Part shown: positions 44,201-46,051 of the stretch, one piece after another
Numbering within the stretch: position 1 is the stretch's first letter
How the letters are laid out: each line of letters opens with the position of its first letter
Source: Terriglobia bacterium
GTDB lineage: Bacteria; Acidobacteriota; Terriglobia; Bryobacterales; Bryobacteraceae
Length of the DNA: 46,051 nucleotides
Reading direction: 5' to 3'
Assembly (NCBI GenBank): GCA_025358575.1
Contig: JANYJA010000259.1
Location: forward strand, 1-46,051
The notes under the pieces: generated by a model
Database searches by the model: none
Seen by the model: only the letters and a program-made list of their open reading frames with translations
What the model was told of the DNA's origin: nothing
Program-made: the position numbers and the translations under genes

Positions 44201-46051
44201 GCAAGGCGGTTCGGCGGCTTCTTCGGCGAGTGTTTGCACGGGGACGGCAGCCGCGCGCAGCAGGACCGCGCTGCTTCGGGAAACGTCGTCGTGCAGTTGG
44301 CGCGCGGTGCAGACGTGGTGCCGCAGGGCCGCAACCTGCCCGATCATATACATGCCTTCGAGCTTCTGCCGATCGGCTGAGACGTTCACATAACGGACGC
44401 CGGATTCGGTTGTGTCCTCGCGGACGATACCTTTGCTGGCGATGCGGAGGCGCCCGAGATTCAGATCTTCGAGGGCATCGCGAATCTCTTGGGTGCTTTT
44501 GCCTTCCGCGATGAGCTTGCGCTTGGTGTCGCGAAAGACGCCATAGAAATCCGTATCGACGCAGCGCGATGCGTGACCGGGACCCGATTCAAGAATCACG
44601 GTGTGCTTGCAAGCGAGCGCTTCCTGCTGAAAGCCTTCGACAATAGCGCCGCCGCGCGTGGCTTCTTCGGTAAAGAGATAGGCGGTGCCAAGCAAAACGC
44701 CGATACGAACGCCTTTGGCCGCAAGGGGCGCGGCCATGGCGGAAACCATCGCAGCCGAGCGCGCATCGTGAATGCCGCCAGCGAAGACGATGTGCAGTTC
44801 TTCAGGCTTAACGCCGACGGCAATCTTTTCGAGCAGCGCGTCGATCATGGCTTCCCAAAGTATGAAACTAGTGCGGGGCCCAACGTGCCCGCCGCACTCG
44901 CGTCCCTCGAAGATGAACTTGCGCGCGCCGTCGTCCACGAACATCCGCAGCAGTGAAGGCGCGGGAACGTGCAGGTAGGTGTGAATTCCGATAGCTTCAA
45001 GACTGGCGGCCTGATCGGGACGGCCGCCGGCGATGATGGCGTAAGGCGGCTTGAATTCGCGCACCACTTCAAGCTGTTCGGCGCGCAGTTCGGCCGGAAC
45101 GAATCCCAAAATGCCGACACCCCAGGAACGATTACCCGCGAGTTCCTGGGTCTTGGCGAGAAGCTTGCGGACCTGTGGGGCGCGCAAAAGGGCCAGCGCC
45201 AAAAACGGGAGCGCGCCGCTTGCTGCAACAGCGACGCAAAACTCGGCCGTATCGCTCACGCGCGTCATCGGCCCTTGCAAAATCGGATATTCAGTGCCGT
45301 GCACTTGCGCCAGTGCAGAGCCGTGATCGAGCGGCAGCGTTTTTTGCGCCTGTGAAACATGCTCGGCAACAGACGCTTCAATGGCCTCGATGATTCCAGG
45401 CACCGTACGGAAACGCCTGGCCAGCGATGCTGCCAACACAGTATCCTGCCCGAGCGGCCACAGATCGGTCTCGGGCGACCTCCATCCGGTGCGCGCGCCT
45501 ACGGCCTCGCGCCACGCGCTTTGTAAATCAACCGACGGGTCCTGCAATAACTGAGTCTCTTGTTTCTGAATTTCCCCGGCGCCAGCCATTCCAGGTCGTT
45601 GATACAGGCGGAACAGCGCGTCGAGTTCGCGCCCGACACAGAAGGTCTCATCGCCCTCAAAGCGCTCGACGGCGGCGCGCAATTTTCCGGGCAGTGCCGA
45701 TTCGGCAGCCAGCAACAACTGCGCATCAAGCCAGACGCCGGCCGCGCCCGCGACGAAACACGCCGCCGCCGAATGCATTCCAATGCCGCCGCGCACCCAA
45801 ACGGGCAGGGAGCTTTCTTGAAGCAGCCGCTGCAACAAAACGAAACTGGTTTCTTCGCCGACGAAACCGCCGGCTTCCTGACCCTTGGCGATAAGGCCAT
45901 CGACACCCAAACCGGCGCCGATCCGCGCCTCTTCGCTGGAAGTCACTTCGAGATAAATGGTGCGCGCGTCTTTCTTTGAACCGCGCGCGGCCTTGACCAG
46001 CTTGGCGAGACGCGGGCTCCGGGCACCGGTGAAAATCACGGTGCGAATGGA
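38255..46051 (-). CDS. PUFA-synthase-like megasynthase: (NPD)-NPD-KS-AT-4xACP-KR, 5' end outside window
   Basis: The frame stays open through the right edge, so the N-terminus is missing; residues are numbered from GTG 46039. Two nitronate-monooxygenase/PfaD-like flavin barrels come first: a partial one (about 1-150, GQEAGGFVGEETSF) and a full one (about 247-600, GRECGGHVGPRTSF). Then KS (about 613-1060; Cys801, His936, His976), AT (about 1170-1480; Ser1272 in GHSYGE, His1377 in CAFHS), a Met/Gln-rich helix (about 1590-1613), four ACPs (serines 1697, 1793, 1890, 1990) and a KR pair (about 2065-2594; GGARGITAEIA, Ser2474, Tyr2487, Asn2491). No thioesterase is present. The order fits an iterative fatty-acid-like synthase; the barrels probably act as enoyl reductases. 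Confidence 0.9.
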   Translation of the reverse strand, partial: SIRTVIFTGARSPRLAKLVKAARGSKKDARTIYLEVTSSEEARIGAGLGVDGLIAKGQEAGGFVGEETSFVLLQRLLQESSLPVWVRGGIGMHSAAACFVAGAAGVWLDAQLLLAAESALPGKLRAAVERFEGDETFCVGRELDALFRLYQRPGMAGAGEIQKQETQLLQDPSVDLQSAWREAVGARTGWRSPETDLWPLGQDTVLAASLARRFRTVPGIIEAIEASVAEHVSQAQKTLPLDHGSALAQVHGTEYPILQGPMTRVSDTAEFCVAVAASGALPFLALALLRAPQVRKLLAKTQELAGNRSWGVGILGFVPAELRAEQLEVVREFKPPYAIIAGGRPDQAASLEAIGIHTYLHVPAPSLLRMFVDDGARKFIFEGRECGGHVGPRTSFILWEAMIDALLEKIAVGVKPEELHIVFAGGIHDARSAAMVSAMAAPLAAKGVRIGVLLGTAYLFTEEATRGGAIVEGFQQEALACKHTVILESGPGHASRCVDTDFYGVFRDTKRKLIAEGKSTQEIRDALEDLNLGRLRIASKGIVREDTTESGVRYVNVSADRQKLEGMYMIGQVAALRHHVCTARQLHDDVSRSSAVLLRAAAVPVQTLAEEAAEPPCDVAIVGMSCMLPKATDVREFWANVLEKVNAIVDVPKHRFDADVYFDTDKKARDKIYSRWGGFLEDLAFDPMKYGIPPNSLPSIDPMQLLSLAAVDEALRDAGYATRAFPRAKTSVLFGLSGGLGDLGINYAVRASLPEYIADVPEEILGHLPEWTEDSFAGILLNVAAGRVANRFDLGGCNFTVDAACASSLAATYLATRELTSGASDMVIVGGVDTVQSPFGFMCFSKSQALSPRGQCRPFDESADGIAISEGITILILKRLADAERAGDRIYAVIKGIAGSSDGRGRSMTAPRPEGQMLVLRRAYRQARIRPSTVGYFEAHGTGTVAGDAAELASLSEVLLDDGATPHSCAVGSVKSMVGHTKSAAGVTGLMKIALSLYHRTLPPTLHVVKPNRQLSQASSPLYANVESRPWIGRVDDAPRRAGVSSFGFGGTNFHAVLEEYTGDFREAADRAPAERWPAELFLWNGSAAQIGASLKPLAAALAGGANPRLRDLASSICGRAKSLPTGLRLAVVASSVSDLAAKLETVQQALTAGKELLDDASGIYLAPSAPPKKIAFLFPGQGSQFPGMLRDLALYFPEFRESLEHADKVLDGRLERPLSSYIEPIPAFTPEEENLQMEAITATAIAQPALGAVEIALHQLLARLGVTPAMTAGHSYGEYVALAAAGVVDDDALFTLSEARGRAIEEATRGGDAGTMAAVQAGESATAEALTGVDGITIANLNAPRQTIISGAKDVIAKALEVLAAKSVAAKAIPVACAFHSPLMRPAKDRLEVALSQQKFARFTLPVFSNTLAAAYPEDPAAIARLLGEHLVSPVRFVDQIRAMYAAGARVFVEVGPKTVLSGLVKQNLEKGSALILPIDAARGAGLTQFLKVLAQLSAFADAAVDIEELFRGREVERIEVEKLAAPVVSTQGWLVNGSRAFPRSRPAPPKVPIQLVNLATLPEPKVVVKEVMVSVAAPHTAAATAGGSSEAVMQQFQSMMAQFLQTQASIMTAYLQDGSVAMPVSDSPPITAAPVATPKPAPAAKVEPPPTPVAKMAVKMQAARNVAAELIAIVSDRTGYPADLLDPNANIEADLGIDSIKRVEVLSAFQRTCSAAEQTQVQAIMEKLTGARTLDEIAARLQPLFVVAAPVAVVAITSARNIAAEIIIIVSERTGYPADLLDPSANIEADLGIDSIKRVEILSAFQRTCTAAEQTKVQAIMEKLTGARTLAEIAAQLQPLFAAGASSPAPQPIAAARDVNAQLIAIVSERTGYPADLLDPKAGIEADLGIDSIKRVEILSAFQRTCSAIEQSHVQAIMEKLTGARTLAEISAQLQPIFAGAAAMVPAPQQTAAIPARDIPAELIAIVSERTGYPADLLDLNAGIEADLGIDSIKRVEILSAFQRTCTAAEQSQVQGVMEKLTSARTLADMADRLAPIFREGGKPATEEVPRFTLKTIARLRQGASQHFANRVTLITDDENGVAAAVAETLNRHGERALLLRHSSGPMLSTEGVFTTDLTDAAAIQTVIENIRQNHGPIGAVIHLLPLQTGKPLAASSLEEWRSQVRQDVRSLYLLARAAESDLKQTGEKGGALFAVVTGRGGDFGLSPSPALSPTQQAAADFVKTLALEFNGVLCKVVDIDPSDPTPILRQKLIDELTSRDETLQVGLPGDRRLTVIPQLAPATATVLRNIDRSWVMLLTGGARGITAEIARMLAERYQPTLILAGTSPLAEAQEPADTRGITDATLLKTALAARLRASGGTVKPAAVGAAYARLLKGREIHQTLNDLRKIGARVEYHAVDVRDEAAFGGLIDNIYAQHGRLDAVIHGAGVIEDKLIRDKTPESFDRVVHTKTDSAYLLARKLKPETMKCFVLMSSITAALGNRAQADYAAANGTMNGVATLLAAQWPGCVVAMNWGPWDQAGMVSEEVRQQFLTHGVQMIPPQGGAEAVLREMTCARTGGDSEPIAVFGDGPWRKLAAPAASTPEAIARAVGRSA
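39932..41062 (-). repeat. Four tandem ACP-coding repeats in the megasynthase
   Basis: Four in-frame copies of about 84 codons are separated by Ala/Pro/Val-rich linkers. The DSIK serine codons are spaced by 288, 291 and 300 bases. Copies share DLGIDSIKRVE, SAFQRTC and MEKLTGARTL or close variants, which shows recent or continuing homogenisation. These encode carrier domains, not a CRISPR or satellite. Confidence 0.93.

Overview
The window is dense, high-GC bacterial chromosome with no gap over about 110 bases between genes. It carries no rRNA, tRNA, IS element, phage gene or CRISPR array that I can see. Gene content suggests an acidobacterium, most likely a Solibacter/Bryobacter-type soil lineage: a TIGR03118 secreted protein, two LolA-like secreted proteins, an LssY_C-domain protein, a GMC oxidoreductase, DUF2277 and very large lipid/polyketide synthases. 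This is a judgement from gene families, not from a marker gene.

Left part (1-24.5 kb): mostly household and envelope genes in short, tightly packed units. These are a GMC flavoenzyme divergent from a RecQ helicase; a PIN/RHH toxin-antitoxin pair; a secreted LssY_C/LolA-like pair; a class C beta-lactamase-type serine hydrolase with a CDGSH protein; a TIGR03118 protein and a second LolA-like protein; alanine dehydrogenase with an acyl-CoA dehydrogenase; a peptidoglycan-binding protein and an HtrA protease, with a clear intrinsic terminator between them; an EamA exporter with an M20 peptidase; DUF2277; a helix-hairpin-helix protein; an RlpA-like protein overlapping a bifunctional penicillin-binding protein; a YVTN beta-propeller; and a cupin overlapping ychF, followed by a MoxR ATPase and a VapBC pair.

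Right part (24.6-46 kb): one uninterrupted minus-strand run. Its upstream (right) half is a lipid/polyketide biosynthetic operon that continues past the window edge. It starts with a giant synthase carrying two nitronate-monooxygenase/PfaD-like enoylreductase-type barrels, KS, AT, four tandem ACPs and KR. It is followed, with touching or overlapping stop and start codons, by a second synthase (KS, AT, dehydratase double hot-dog, phosphopantetheinyl transferase), a free ACP, an alkaline-phosphatase-superfamily phosphodiesterase, an alpha/beta hydrolase, a GPH-type MFS transporter and an SDR. The run then continues into PHP, LON-domain, TonB-like and HAD genes, which look like ordinary functions.

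The ACP signature (DLGIDSIKRVE) and the PfaD-like domains place the synthase with polyunsaturated-fatty-acid and heterocyst-glycolipid type iterative synthases. The architecture differs from classical pfaABCD: the reductase is fused at the N-terminus and duplicated, both KS domains keep the catalytic Cys, and the phosphopantetheinyl transferase is built in. Together the genes could chain-extend and reduce an acyl chain, activate their own carriers, and then release, modify and move the product. The product itself cannot be read from sequence.
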